In this document: positions 1 to 8,086 of the stretch, piece after piece
Layout: every line of letters begins with the position of its first letter
Numbering within the stretch: position 1 is the stretch's first letter
DNA from: Saccharomonospora azurea NA-128
GTDB lineage: Bacteria; Actinomycetota; Actinomycetes; Mycobacteriales; Pseudonocardiaceae
NCBI RefSeq assembly: GCF_000231055.2
Contig: NZ_CM001466.1
Location: forward strand, 2,492,018 to 2,556,017
Length of the DNA: 64,000 nucleotides
Reading direction: 5' to 3'
The notes under the pieces: model-generated
The model's database searches: none
What the model saw: only the letters and a program-made list of their open reading frames with translations
What the model was told of the DNA's origin: nothing
Position numbers and translations under genes: made by a program

Positions 1-74
1 GCGGAGATCGGTTGCCCCGGACTAGGCCCCCGGGGTTCCGCGAAGAGGCACGACTCCGCGAACGAGGTGAACTC

Positions 75-1127
75 ATGGAGACGTTCGGCCAGCGGCTGCG
101 CCGTCTGCGGACCGAAGCCGGGCTCTCGCAATCCCAGCTCGCGCACATGGTTCCGGTCTCGCAAGCGAGCCTGTCCCGCTACGAATCCGACCGGCAAGCC
201 GTTGCCCATGACCTTGCCGAACGGCTCGACGAACTCGTCAACGCGAACGGTGCGCTGCTCAGCCTGTGCCACCAGCTCGACGCGGCCGAGACCACGTGCA
301 GCACGCGTGTTCTGGACGCGGCTGCGGAAGCTGCGTTCGAGAACGCCCCTGACCTGGCTGCACTCATCGCGGACCGCACCGCCCAGTTCCGTCGCCTCGA
401 CGACTTCGTGGGCGGCCGCGAACTGTATCCGTCGGTGCGTCGCTCGTTCGAGGCCGCGTCCGCGGCGTGTCGCGACGACACCACCGCGCTGGCTGGTCTG
501 TCCGAACTCGGGCAGATCGCGGGCTGGGTCGCCTCCGATGCCGGTCATGTGACCGACGCGGCACACCTCTACCTCACCGCCGCGAAGGCGGGCACCCAGG
601 CCGGTCGCCTCGACTTCGGTGCTTCCGCGCTGTCGAGCCTCGCTTACCAGCTCGCGAACTCGCCAGCCATGTCCGACCGGGCGGAGGCGGTGCTACTCGC
701 GTCCGCCGTCGCCGACCGTGCCGACGGCATCGGGCGGGCATTGTTACTCGACCGGCTCGCGTGGACGCACGCCCGCGTCGGGGATGCAGCGGCCGCGTCA
801 CGTGTCCTCGACGAGGTAGACGACGTGTTCGCCGACGCCCGGGAGCCAGCCCCCACATGGGCATACTGGCTCGACCAGGATGAGATCAACGTTATGCGCG
901 GGCGATGCATGGTGGAACTGAATCGCCCATCCGCGGCCATCGAATTGCTCAGCGATGCGCTCAGCCGGTACGACCCCACCCGAGTCCGAGAGCGCGGTCT
1001 GTACACGACGTACTTGGCGGAAGCCCTGGTCAAAGAGGGTGATGTTACGGAGGCCCGCCGACTGCTCGACGGCATGCGGCAGGCGGAAAGCGCCCGGCTC
1101 GAAGCGCGCCTCGATGTGCTGACGTAA
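75..1127 (+). CDS. XRE-type helix-turn-helix regulator with TPR-like C-terminal region
   Basis: A 350-residue putative DNA-binding regulator. Residues ~5-60 form an XRE/Cro-type HTH (GQRLRRLRTEAGLSQSQLA, then a recognition helix around VSQASLSRYES). The rest is alpha-helical with TPR-like repeats, clearest near residues 220-345 (ALLDRLAWTHARVGDAAAA; TYLAEALVKEGDVTEARRLL). An in-frame ATG exists at 12, but the ATG at 75 is preceded by a good ribosome binding site (GAGGTGA, 64-70), so it is preferred. HTH plus TPR resembles peptide-sensing RRNPP regulators of Firmicutes, but many actinobacterial regulators of unknown ligand share this layout. It lies directly upstream of a run of overlapping small genes that it may control; that link is inferred from position only. 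Confidence 0.85.
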   Translation: METFGQRLRRLRTEAGLSQSQLAHMVPVSQASLSRYESDRQAVAHDLAERLDELVNANGALLSLCHQLDAAETTCSTRVLDAAAEAAFENAPDLAALIADRTAQFRRLDDFVGGRELYPSVRRSFEAASAACRDDTTALAGLSELGQIAGWVASDAGHVTDAAHLYLTAAKAGTQAGRLDFGASALSSLAYQLANSPAMSDRAEAVLLASAVADRADGIGRALLLDRLAWTHARVGDAAAASRVLDEVDDVFADAREPAPTWAYWLDQDEINVMRGRCMVELNRPSAAIELLSDALSRYDPTRVRERGLYTTYLAEALVKEGDVTEARRLLDGMRQAESARLEARLDVLT

Positions 1128-1191
1128 CTCCCAGGCCATGCGCATGGCGTAACCCCTCCCGAGGCGGGACCACTCGCCCGATGCTGCCCTC

Positions 1192-1341
1192 ATGAGCTGG
1201 ATCAACGGATCATGCAGCACGCCGAGCCACGATTACCGATGCGCGCCGGACGGCCGCGTTGTGCATGACGAGGAAGTCGACGGCCGGGCCGACGAACAGG
1301 CCGCGGCCAGCCGCGAGTCCGACGAGGGTGGCCCGCAATGA
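1192..1341 (+). CDS. small hypothetical protein (49 aa), first of a translationally coupled cassette
   Basis: A 49-residue ORF from ATG 1192 to a TGA that overlaps the ATG of the next gene (ATGA at 1338-1341). The product is hydrophilic and acidic towards the C-terminus, starts MSWINGSCSTPSHDYRC, and has cysteines at positions 8 and 17. No signal peptide, membrane segment or known domain is visible. The overlap and the 64-bp gap to the upstream HTH-TPR regulator argue that it is a real coding sequence in one transcript. No strong ribosome binding site precedes it. A peptide ligand or RiPP-like precursor is conceivable because of its size and neighbour, but nothing in the sequence proves it. 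Confidence 0.5.
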   Translation: MSWINGSCSTPSHDYRCAPDGRVVHDEEVDGRADEQAAASRESDEGGPQ

Positions 1342-1556
1342 TCGGCCAGGATCGCGAGTTGCTGGCTCGCCTGAGTCGCGTGAACGCCGGCATTGGTGAG
1401 ATCACCCTTGCCCTGCTGCACGCCCAGGACGGCGGCGAACTCCCCGCCGATGGGCTCCGCGAGATTGGTCAAGCCCTCCGCGCGCTTGGTTGCGACATGA
1501 TCGCCCGCGCCGACGAGATCGAGTGGACTCCGGTGATCGAGGGGGCCGCCCGGTGA
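1338..1556 (+). CDS. small helical hypothetical protein (72 aa) ending in EWTPVI motif
   Basis: A 72-residue, mostly helical protein with no recognised domain. The start ATG overlaps the previous stop (ATGA) and its own TGA overlaps the GTG of the next gene (GTGA at 1553-1556), which strongly suggests translational coupling. Near the C-terminus it carries EWTPVI (residues 62-67). A close variant, EWTPIV, occurs at residues 47-52 of the next protein, so the two may be diverged relatives or bind the same partner. No signal peptide or membrane segment is seen. Confidence 0.7.
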   Translation: MIGQDRELLARLSRVNAGIGEITLALLHAQDGGELPADGLREIGQALRALGCDMIARADEIEWTPVIEGAAR

Positions 1557-1879
1557 CCCATGCCCACCTCACCCAGCATCAGTGGCATCTACTGGTCGAC
1601 ACTGTCGCCGAGTTCTGCGATGCCACCGGCGGCACCCGCGAAGACCTGCACGACCGCGCCGCCGGAATTCTCGACATCGCCAGTCCGCCCGAGTGGACGC
1701 CGATCGTCGACGACGGACCGGCCCGCGAACTCTGGTGCCATATCTACGAAGTTCTTGGTGCGTTGGCGCATCTCGCGGACGCCGCACCACACGACATCCG
1801 CCACCTTCACGCCGTCGGCCGCCAGGTCGCCGACCTCGCCCACCGCATGGTCACCCACCGGGAACCCACCCATGTATGA
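1553..1879 (+). CDS. small helical hypothetical protein (108 aa) with internal EWTPIV motif
   Basis: The GTG start at 1553 overlaps the upstream TGA. The product has 108 residues: an N-terminal helical stretch (HLTQHQWHLLVDTVAEFCDA), EWTPIV at residues 47-52, then a His/Ala-rich helix (LGALAHLADAAPHDIRHLH). Two cysteines (22 and 62) are present. The family is not recognised. It overlaps the following ORF by 8 bp, so four consecutive small genes are stacked without gaps. A start further upstream would only extend it into the preceding gene, so GTG 1553 is the logical choice. Confidence 0.7.
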   Translation: MTHAHLTQHQWHLLVDTVAEFCDATGGTREDLHDRAAGILDIASPPEWTPIVDDGPARELWCHIYEVLGALAHLADAAPHDIRHLHAVGRQVADLAHRMVTHREPTHV

Positions 1880-2159
1880 CGCGCCTGTCGCCGTGCTCCG
1901 CCCTCCCGAGTGCGCCTGCCCGCCCACCACACGACTGTGGGCACTCGACAGCCACGAACCCGCCACCGACATCCTCCCCGCCGTGGTGGATGACCCGCCG
2001 ACCGCCGAGCTGCACCTCGGCCTGGTCCCGCAGTGGCCGACTGTCGACCCCGACGACGAGGCCGCCGCCGAAACACGGTGCGTGCTGCGCCGCCACTACG
2101 CCACCGACACCGCCACCCTCGACCGCCTACTACGCGGATTGCAACGGCTCGTGGCGTAG
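1872..2159 (+). CDS. small hypothetical protein (95 aa)
   Basis: The ATG at 1872 lies inside the end of the previous gene. The 95-residue product starts MYDAPVAVLRPPECACPP and has two cysteines in a Pro-rich N-terminus. It continues through an acidic middle part (TVDPDDEAAAETRCVLRRHY) and ends in a basic helix (LDRLLRGLQRLVA). No domain is recognised. It is the last of four overlapping small genes downstream of the HTH-TPR regulator. Its own frame is confirmed by the overlap arrangement and by codons rich in third-position G/C. Confidence 0.62.
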   Translation: MYDAPVAVLRPPECACPPTTRLWALDSHEPATDILPAVVDDPPTAELHLGLVPQWPTVDPDDEAAAETRCVLRRHYATDTATLDRLLRGLQRLVA

Positions 2160-2257
2160 ACCTCCGCCGGTGCGAGTTGAGCAGTCCGCACTCGCAACCC
2201 CCGCCCCGTACCGGCCGGACCCCACACGCGAGCAACACCCGACGAAGCCACACCCCC

Positions 2258-2749
2258 GTGCGGAAAGGCTGGATTACCGTCTGGGGTAGCGCCGCCGCGT
2301 TCCTGCTCGGCCTCGCCGTCGGCGCCGTCGGTGACAGCAAGGCGACCAAGGTCGTCACCGAGCAGGTCGAAGTTCCCGGAGAGATCCCCGGGGAGCAGCG
2401 GGAGGCCCTCCAACAGCGGGAGGCCGAACTCGACGAGCGCAACATCGAACTCGACGAGCGCAGCACCGAACTCGACGCCCGGGAGGCGGCCCTTCAAAAG
2501 GAGGAGCAGGAAGTCGCTGCCAACACCATCGGCGAAGGGGTCTGGACCGTCGGGGTGGACATCGAGCCCGGCACCTACCGCGCCACAGACGTGAGCTCGA
2601 TGTGCTACTGGGAGATCCGCCAGACCGGTGTCACCGGGTTCGAGGGAGTGATCAACAACGGCCTCCCGGGTGGCGGCAACCCCTCGGTGACCTTGTCGGA
2701 AGGCCAGGACTTCCAGACGAACCGCTGCGGTGAGTGGACTAAGCAGTGA
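2258..2749 (+). CDS. membrane-anchored coiled-coil protein with extracytoplasmic C-terminal domain
   Basis: A 163-residue protein from GTG 2258; the start is the best of several because the membrane segment follows directly. Residues ~6-26 form one transmembrane helix (WGSAAAFLLGLAVGAVG). Residues ~40-85 form a heptad-like coiled coil with a repeated ELDERN/ELDERS/ELDARE pattern. The C-terminal ~75 residues (GVWTVGVDIEPGTYRA, a CYWEI motif and a final CGEW) match a small domain seen in many actinobacterial membrane or secreted proteins of unknown function; its two cysteines may form a disulphide. It follows the small-gene cassette after 98 bp and ends 3 bp before a convergent gene. Confidence 0.7.
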   Translation: MRKGWITVWGSAAAFLLGLAVGAVGDSKATKVVTEQVEVPGEIPGEQREALQQREAELDERNIELDERSTELDAREAALQKEEQEVAANTIGEGVWTVGVDIEPGTYRATDVSSMCYWEIRQTGVTGFEGVINNGLPGGGNPSVTLSEGQDFQTNRCGEWTKQ

Positions 2750-2752
2750 CCC

Positions 2753-4099
2753 TCACCAGGCCACCGACGACTGCACTCCCGGGATCTCGCCGCCACGGAA
2801 GGCGTTGACGAAAAGCCGGTGGTCCTCGCGCGTCTGCACGGCGTAGCGCATGCCGAACTCGGTCAGCGACCGCACGAACTCCGTGTCGTCTCGTCCCACC
2901 GCCTCGGCGATGGCCTGCTCCACCTGAAACGTCACGAGCGTCTGCTTCGAGTCGGCATCGGCCACGCAATGCATCTTCGCCGTCGCGCGGCCGAGGTAGT
3001 CGAGCACGGAAGCCATGTCGGAGGGCTCGGTGAGGTCCGACCAGTCGAGGTCCTGGACGTAGGGCGACAGCTCCGACACCACGAATCCGGTACCGCCGAT
3101 CTCCGTGTGGCCGAGCCACGGATCGGCGTGCGCCTGCAACGCGCGTTGTGACACGGCGGTGCGGTGCCCGTGGTGCCGGAAGTACCGGTGGATGCGCTCG
3201 TCGGGCACGATACGGCTGGGCGCGGCCACGTTGCCCTGCTTCATCGACAGCACGACGTCGTTCTCCAACGCCTGGGTACGGCCCTCCACCAGAACGTTGT
3301 ACGCGGGCAGCCCGGCCGAGCCGATACCGAAGCCCTGCCGCCCGACGATGTCCTTCACCTCGTACGTCAGGCTTCCGAAGCGCTTGTTCTCGGGGATCGT
3401 GCGTAGGTACTGGCCGAAGGCGCGCGTGGCGGCGGCGTGTTCGGCCTCGTCCAGCTCTCGCACCCCGGCTCCGCGCCGGAAGCGCCGGTCGTGACCGTCC
3501 ACCACCGTGAGGTGCTCCAGCAACTCCACGCGCGTCTTCATGCGGGCGTCCAGGAGTACCTCGTGCACGATTCCGTCGGTGGTGTCGAGCTGCAGCCGGT
3601 ACTTCTGGTCACCCGGGTGCTCGGCGAAGTGTCGCACCTGGGAGAGATAGGCGCGCAGGTACATCTCGGCGAGCCGCCGGATACCGTTGTCGGAGACGGC
3701 CTTGTTCCACGCCAGCAGTGCCACGCTCGCCACGAGCCTGCGCAGGTCCCACGTGAAACTGCCGAGGTATGCCTCGTCGAAGTCGTTGACGTCGAACACG
3801 AGCACGCCCGAGGAGTCCATGTACGTGCCGAAGTTCTCGGCGTGCAGGTCACCCTGGATCCACACCCGGCCGGTGCGCTCGTCCGCCCACGGGTCGTCGA
3901 CGGCGGCCATGTCGTGGTAGAAGACGCAGGCCGCGCCCCGGTAGAAGCTGTAAGGGTCGGCCGCCATCTTGCGGAACTTCTTGCGGAACGCCGCCGGGTC
4001 GGCCCGCATCAGCTCGTCGAAGGCGTTCACCAGCACGTCGACGATCTCCGCGCGCCGCTGATCGCTGTGTTGCCGCACCTGTGCCACCGGGTCACTCAT
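2753..4099 (-). CDS. DUF2252 family protein (kinase/APH-like fold)
   Basis: A 448-residue protein of the DUF2252 family, common in actinobacteria and biochemically undefined. The motif IQGDLHAENFG followed by VFDVNDFDEA resembles the catalytic Brenner-type HGDxHxxN and metal-binding DxD motifs of aminoglycoside phosphotransferase/choline kinase-like folds, so an ATP-dependent phosphotransferase is plausible but unproven. The start ATG at 4099 opens MSDPVAQVRQHSDQRRAE, which fits the family; longer upstream readings are GC-rich spurious sequence. It is cytoplasmic, with no signal or membrane segments. It converges on the small-gene cassette (3-bp gap) and is separated from metE by that gene's terminator. 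Confidence 0.88.
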   Translation of the reverse strand: MSDPVAQVRQHSDQRRAEIVDVLVNAFDELMRADPAAFRKKFRKMAADPYSFYRGAACVFYHDMAAVDDPWADERTGRVWIQGDLHAENFGTYMDSSGVLVFDVNDFDEAYLGSFTWDLRRLVASVALLAWNKAVSDNGIRRLAEMYLRAYLSQVRHFAEHPGDQKYRLQLDTTDGIVHEVLLDARMKTRVELLEHLTVVDGHDRRFRRGAGVRELDEAEHAAATRAFGQYLRTIPENKRFGSLTYEVKDIVGRQGFGIGSAGLPAYNVLVEGRTQALENDVVLSMKQGNVAAPSRIVPDERIHRYFRHHGHRTAVSQRALQAHADPWLGHTEIGGTGFVVSELSPYVQDLDWSDLTEPSDMASVLDYLGRATAKMHCVADADSKQTLVTFQVEQAIAEAVGRDDTEFVRSLTEFGMRYAVQTREDHRLFVNAFRGGEIPGVQSSVAW

Positions 4100-4176
4100 G
4101 GGGCACCTCGCGCTCGTCGGAGGGGCCGTTGCCTTCTCAAGCCTCACACGCGCGGAACCGGCCCGCAGGGTCAGCG

Positions 4177-4213
4177 CCCGCGCCGCCACCGTCCCATCCA
4201 GTGGCGGCGCGGG
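4177..4213 (-). terminator. GC-rich terminator hairpin of metE
   Basis: A perfect 13-bp inverted repeat (CCCGCGCCGCCAC / GTGGCGGCGCGGG) with an 11-nt loop begins 8 nt after the metE stop on the minus strand. No U-tract follows, as is common for actinobacterial terminators. Confidence 0.75.
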
Positions 4214-4221
4214 AGCCCCTG

Positions 4222-6510
4222 CTATCCCAGCGTGCGCCGCACCTCGGTGGCCGCGGCGACCAGGTTGCGCAACGCGGGCTCCACCTCGGCGTAGCCTCGG
4301 GTCTTCAGCCCGCAGTCCGGGTTCACCCACAGCCGTGGGGACGGCACCGACGCCAGTGCGGCCCGCAGGAGTTCGACGATCTCGGCCATCTCCGGCACCC
4401 GCGGGGAGTGGATGTCGTACACGCCGGGCCCGACTCCGCGCGCGAATCCGGCGGCCCCCAAATCGCCCAGCACCTCCATCCGCGACCGCGCGGCCTCGAT
4501 GCTGGTGACGTCGGCGTCGAGCGCGGCGATCGCGTCGATGACGTCGCCGAACTCCGAGTAGCACAGGTGCGTGTGCACCTGCGTGCTCACTCGTGCACCC
4601 GACGTGGCCAGCCGAAACGCCTCCACGGCCCAGTCCAGGTACTCCTTGTGCCGGTGGGCCCGCAGCGGCAACAGCTCCCGCAGCGCTGGTTCGTCCACCT
4701 GGATCACGCCGAGTCCCGCGGCCTCCAGGTCGGCGATCTCGTCGCGGATGGCCAGGGCCACCTGCTTCGCCGTGTCCGCGAGCGGCTGGTCGTCACGCAC
4801 GAACGACCACGCCAGGATCGTCACCGGTCCGGTCAGCATGCCCTTCACCGGCCGGTCCGTGAGGCTCGCCGCGTACGCGGCCCACTCGACGGTGATGGGT
4901 TCAGGCCGGGACACGTCGCCGAACAGGATGGGCGGGCGCACACAGCGCGACCCGTACGACTGGACCCAGCCGTGCTCGGTGTCCGCGAAACCGGCGAGGT
5001 GCTCGGCGAAGTACTGCACCATGTCGTTGCGTTCGGGCTCGCCGTGCACGAGGACGTCGAGCCCCAGCTCCTCCTGCAACCGCACCACCCGCTCGATCTC
5101 CGCGCGCATCCGGCTGGTGTAGGTGGCGTGGTCGATACCGCCTCGGCGCAGGGCGGCCCTGCTCCTGCGCACATCGGCGGTCTGCGGGAACGATCCGATG
5201 GTGGTCGTCGGCAACGGTGGCAGCCGCAGCGCCTCCTGCTGAGCCTCCCGGCGGACGTCGTAGTCGGTCCGGCGGGTGTCCTGAGGCCGCAGCCCCGCCA
5301 GGCGACGCCTGACCTGCTCGTCTCGCACCCGTTCGGCGTTCACCCGGTCGGTGACCACTCGCCGAGCCGCGGCGAGTTCCTCGGCCACCGCGTCGCGCCC
5401 CTCGCGCAGTGCCCTGCCGAGGACGACGACCTCGTGCACCTTCTGCCGCGCGAACGCCAGCCACGAGGCCACCTGCGGGTCGAGGTTCGGCTCCGCTTCG
5501 ACGTCGTAGGGCACGTGCAGCAGCGAACACGACGTGCTGACGGCGACCTCGCCCGCCAGGCCGAGCAGTGTGGCCGCCGTGGTGAGGGCACGGTCGAGAT
5601 CGGTGCGCCAGACGTTGCGGCCGTCGACCAGTCCGGCCACCAGCGTCTTGTCCCGCAGGCCCGGCAACGCGGCCAGTGAGTCCAGGCCCGGGTCACCGGC
5701 CACGAAGTCGACTCCCACGGCCTCGACGGGGGCGTCCGACAGGATCTCCAGTGCCTCCCCGAGGTCACCGAAGTAGCCGGCAACGAAGAGCTTCGGACGC
5801 TCGGCCAGCGAGCCGAGCGAGCGGTACGCCTCGCGGAGTGCCGCGAGTTCGGCTTCGGTGCGGTCGGTGGCGAACGCTGGCTCGTCGAGCTGCACCCATT
5901 CCACACCGGCACGGGCGAGTTCGCGCAACAGTTCGGCATAGGCGTCGACCAGTTCGTCCACTGTGTCCAGCGGACGGAATCCGGGAGCCGCTTCGGAATC
6001 CGATTTGGACAAAAGGAGGAACGTCACCGGACCCACCAGCACGGGCCGGACGGGAATGCCGAGCTCGTCGGCCTCCCGAACCTGCCCCAGCACACCGTGG
6101 TCGGCGAGGAAGAACCGCGTGTCCGGCCCGATCTCCGGCACGAGGTAGTGGTAGTTGGTGTCGAACCACTTCGTCAGCTCCAGCGGCGGCGTCGACTCCA
6201 CGCCCCTCGCCATGGCGAAGTAGGTGTCGAGTGGGCTCAGTCCCAGGTCCGCGTACCGGCGGGGCACGGCTCCGAAGGTCACCGCCGTGTCGAGTACGTG
6301 GTCGTAGAAGGAGAACGTGTTGCCGGGTACCGAGTCGAGTCCGGCCTGGCGCAACGAACGCCAGGTGTCGGCACGCAGGTCGCGAGCGATGTCCCGCAAC
6401 TCGGCCTCGCTGATGCGCGACGCCCAGTAGTTCTCCAGCGCTCGTTTGAGTTCCCGGTTCGGTCCGATCCTGGGATAACCGAGTACGGTCGATCCGATTG
6501 TGCTGGTCAA
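4222..6510 (-). CDS. metE: cobalamin-independent methionine synthase (MetE)
   Basis: 5-Methyltetrahydropteroyltri-glutamate:homocysteine S-methyltransferase, the last step of methionine synthesis without B12. Its 762 residues are the normal family length. The N-terminus [19 protein letters not shown] is typical. The zinc ligands are all present: His648 and Cys650 in [10 protein letters not shown], Glu672 in SIEAARSR and Cys733 in [10 protein letters not shown], at the same spacing as E. coli His641/Cys643/Glu665/Cys726. The start is TTG 6510, preceded by GAGGAGAG; no ATG or GTG nearby gives the right N-terminus. A cobalamin riboswitch in the leader should turn the gene off when B12 is plentiful. 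Confidence 0.97.
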   Translation of the reverse strand: MTSTIGSTVLGYPRIGPNRELKRALENYWASRISEAELRDIARDLRADTWRSLRQAGLDSVPGNTFSFYDHVLDTAVTFGAVPRRYADLGLSPLDTYFAMARGVESTPPLELTKWFDTNYHYLVPEIGPDTRFFLADHGVLGQVREADELGIPVRPVLVGPVTFLLLSKSDSEAAPGFRPLDTVDELVDAYAELLRELARAGVEWVQLDEPAFATDRTEAELAALREAYRSLGSLAERPKLFVAGYFGDLGEALEILSDAPVEAVGVDFVAGDPGLDSLAALPGLRDKTLVAGLVDGRNVWRTDLDRALTTAATLLGLAGEVAVSTSCSLLHVPYDVEAEPNLDPQVASWLAFARQKVHEVVVLGRALREGRDAVAEELAAARRVVTDRVNAERVRDEQVRRRLAGLRPQDTRRTDYDVRREAQQEALRLPPLPTTTIGSFPQTADVRRSRAALRRGGIDHATYTSRMRAEIERVVRLQEELGLDVLVHGEPERNDMVQYFAEHLAGFADTEHGWVQSYGSRCVRPPILFGDVSRPEPITVEWAAYAASLTDRPVKGMLTGPVTILAWSFVRDDQPLADTAKQVALAIRDEIADLEAAGLGVIQVDEPALRELLPLRAHRHKEYLDWAVEAFRLATSGARVSTQVHTHLCYSEFGDVIDAIAALDADVTSIEAARSRMEVLGDLGAAGFARGVGPGVYDIHSPRVPEMAEIVELLRAALASVPSPRLWVNPDCGLKTRGYAEVEPALRNLVAAATEVRRTLG

Positions 6511-6638
6511 GGCTCTCTCCTCGCGAGCTCGACGGCGGCACCGGACGTGCGACGGCGGCCTCGCAGGCGAGCGGGTGGCGACGCGACGTCGCCGAACCAC
6601 TCGTCCGCCGGGGTTGCCCGCGAACGCCCGGAGGTCAC

Positions 6639-6657
6639 GCACACCGGCGGTGTGCGC
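6639..6657 (-). promoter_or_regulatory. hairpin overlapping the riboswitch 3' end (possible expression platform)
   Basis: A perfect 8-bp inverted repeat with a 3-nt loop (CGCACACC / GGTGTGCG). It shares bases with the 3' strand of the riboswitch closing stem (6654-6665), so the two helices cannot both be complete. There is no U-tract, and the metE start is about 130 nt downstream, so the switching mechanism (termination or access to the ribosome binding site) is unclear. Confidence 0.45.
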
Positions 6658-6875
6658 ACCGGTGGCAGGTCTTCGGACTCGCGGGCACGACCCGGCTCCC
6701 ACCCGGGGCTCCTACTGACCGTCGCTTCCCAGGCCGTGTGGCCCAGTGCGTTGGAACCGGTCGAGCGACCGGCCACGGCGTTCGTTCCCACTCACCGCTG
6801 CGGGGCAGTCCCGGATTCCCACCGGGTTCCCTCTTGCCTCGCCCACCGCCTCGGCGGAGGACGAACCACCAGCGC
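6654..6875 (-). ncRNA. cobalamin (adenosylcobalamin-type) riboswitch in the metE leader
   Basis: On the minus strand the leader carries the hallmarks of a B12 riboswitch. The B12 box lies around 6791-6835 (GGGAACCCGGTGGGAATCC followed by GACTGCCCCGCAGCGGTGA). The 3' conserved element GAAGACCTGCC is at 6664-6674. A closing stem pairs GCGCTGGTGG (6866-6875) with CCACCGGTGCGC (6654-6665). Cobalamin riboswitches upstream of metE are known in actinobacteria and repress the B12-independent enzyme when cobalamin is available. Boundaries are set from the closing stem and are approximate. Confidence 0.93.
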
Positions 6876-7033
6876 GTCTCACTGTAGTGACGGCATGGTG
6901 CTCGACAAGGGAACCCGACCGAGCGGTTCGCCTGCCCGGCCGGCCGCCGCCCGTAACACTGTGTGCTTTCGTTCCGACAAAGTGTCGAACATCACCTCGA
7001 CCGCCGCCCCGCGGCGCGGAAACGGAGGAACGG

Positions 7034-7312
7034 ATGGGCCGTCGCAAGCGCAGACAATCCCGAGCTGGCTCGGATCCGCTCATCCGCCACCGCGACAGGA
7101 TCGCATCGCTGGAACATCGGATGGCCGGGCTTGCCACTTCCGAGAAGCAGCGACAGCAGGCCAACGCCATTCGCACGGAGATTCACACGGTTCTCCTGAA
7201 TCTGAAGCACGTTCCGCGCTCGCCGTCCCGGGAGGAACGGGAGCGCAGAAACCAGTCGACCTCGGTCTACACCGTCAGTGGTGGCCTACCCGGGCTGGGT
7301 AGACGCCGCTGA
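7034..7312 (+). CDS. small basic hypothetical protein (92 aa)
   Basis: The ATG at 7034 follows a strong ribosome binding site (GGAGGAA, 7024-7030). The 92-residue product is very basic at both ends (MGRRKRRQSRAGS; GLPGLGRRR) with a central helical, possibly coiled-coil segment (HRDRIASLEHRMAGLATSEK). There is no signal peptide and no recognised family. The basic N-terminus would suit nucleic-acid or ribosome association, which is inference only. It is divergent from the metE leader and converges on the next gene with a 17-bp gap. Confidence 0.65.
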   Translation: MGRRKRRQSRAGSDPLIRHRDRIASLEHRMAGLATSEKQRQQANAIRTEIHTVLLNLKHVPRSPSREERERRNQSTSVYTVSGGLPGLGRRR

Positions 7313-7329
7313 CGTCCCCGAGGCCGCCT

Positions 7330-8034
7330 TCACGCCTCCGGCTCGTCCGGCACGAACGCGAGCTGGTCGGGGTGGAAGGCGTCGCGGCGGGGCGGCGGCA
7401 GCCAGGCCTCGGGGCGGCTGCTCTTCTGCCTGCCGAGCTCGGCGAAGTTCAGCGGCAGCGAGAGGTCGGCGTGGTAGACGGCGGCGTCGCGGACCGGTTC
7501 CATCGCCAGATCGGCCGGTTCCATACCGACGCCGACGGCCACGAGGTAGGCGTCGTCGAGCGCGGTCGAGAACGCCGCCCAACCGCCCGCGAAACGCCAG
7601 ACCCGGGCCCTGACCTGCGCTCCCTCGATGCGCCACCACACGATCGGCCACTCGGCATAGCGGCGGGCCTCCTTCTCCGCATGCTCGACGAGCGCGGGAA
7701 TGAGGCCGTCGGGCCTGGTCACCGAGCCGTCGGGCAACGTGACGTTGATGGCGCCGAAGGCTCCGCTGAACGCGACCTCCACGAGCGGGTCCTTGCCGTT
7801 CGGGCACATGACCGCCTCGTAGCGTGCCTTCGGCAGGGTGCCGACACGCACGCCGCTGTCCGAATCGGGTCGCCGGTGCCCGAGCCACAACGCCCAGGGC
7901 GGTGTACCGGGCAGCCCCTCGAAGAAGTCCACCCAGCGTGCACCGTGGAAGCTCTCGTCGAGGCCGTACACCTGGAAGTCGACGACCGACGATGTCTGTG
8001 GGACGGCGTTGGAATCCACTCGACGATAGTGCAC
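7330..8034 (-). CDS. conserved-looking hypothetical protein (234 aa)
   Basis: A 234-residue soluble protein rich in Trp and aromatic residues (ARWVDFFEGLPGTPPWALWL; EWPIVWWRIEGAQVRARVWR). No signal peptide, membrane segment or catalytic motif is recognised. GTG 8034 gives the longest reading; a second GTG at 8019 would shorten it by five residues, and neither has a clear ribosome binding site. Composition and codon use match the neighbouring housekeeping genes, so it is probably a real protein, but its function cannot be assigned from sequence alone. Confidence 0.72.
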   Translation of the reverse strand: MHYRRVDSNAVPQTSSVVDFQVYGLDESFHGARWVDFFEGLPGTPPWALWLGHRRPDSDSGVRVGTLPKARYEAVMCPNGKDPLVEVAFSGAFGAINVTLPDGSVTRPDGLIPALVEHAEKEARRYAEWPIVWWRIEGAQVRARVWRFAGGWAAFSTALDDAYLVAVGVGMEPADLAMEPVRDAAVYHADLSLPLNFAELGRQKSSRPEAWLPPPRRDAFHPDQLAFVPDEPEA

Positions 8035-8086
8035 CGTCGGCGCAGGTCCGGCAGCTCGATGTCACCCGCGGCAGGGGGCCGCGGCG

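Noticed and set aside
1..2749. Prophage or integrative element remnant at the left edge
   Set aside because: Small overlapping genes and an XRE regulator recall phage, but there is no integrase, att repeat, tRNA target or structural gene in view, and base composition matches the rest.
4081..7302. Long open frames on the plus strand opposite metE (including a 532-codon frame)
   Set aside because: Shadow of metE; high GC keeps antisense frames open. metE has all family motifs on the minus strand.
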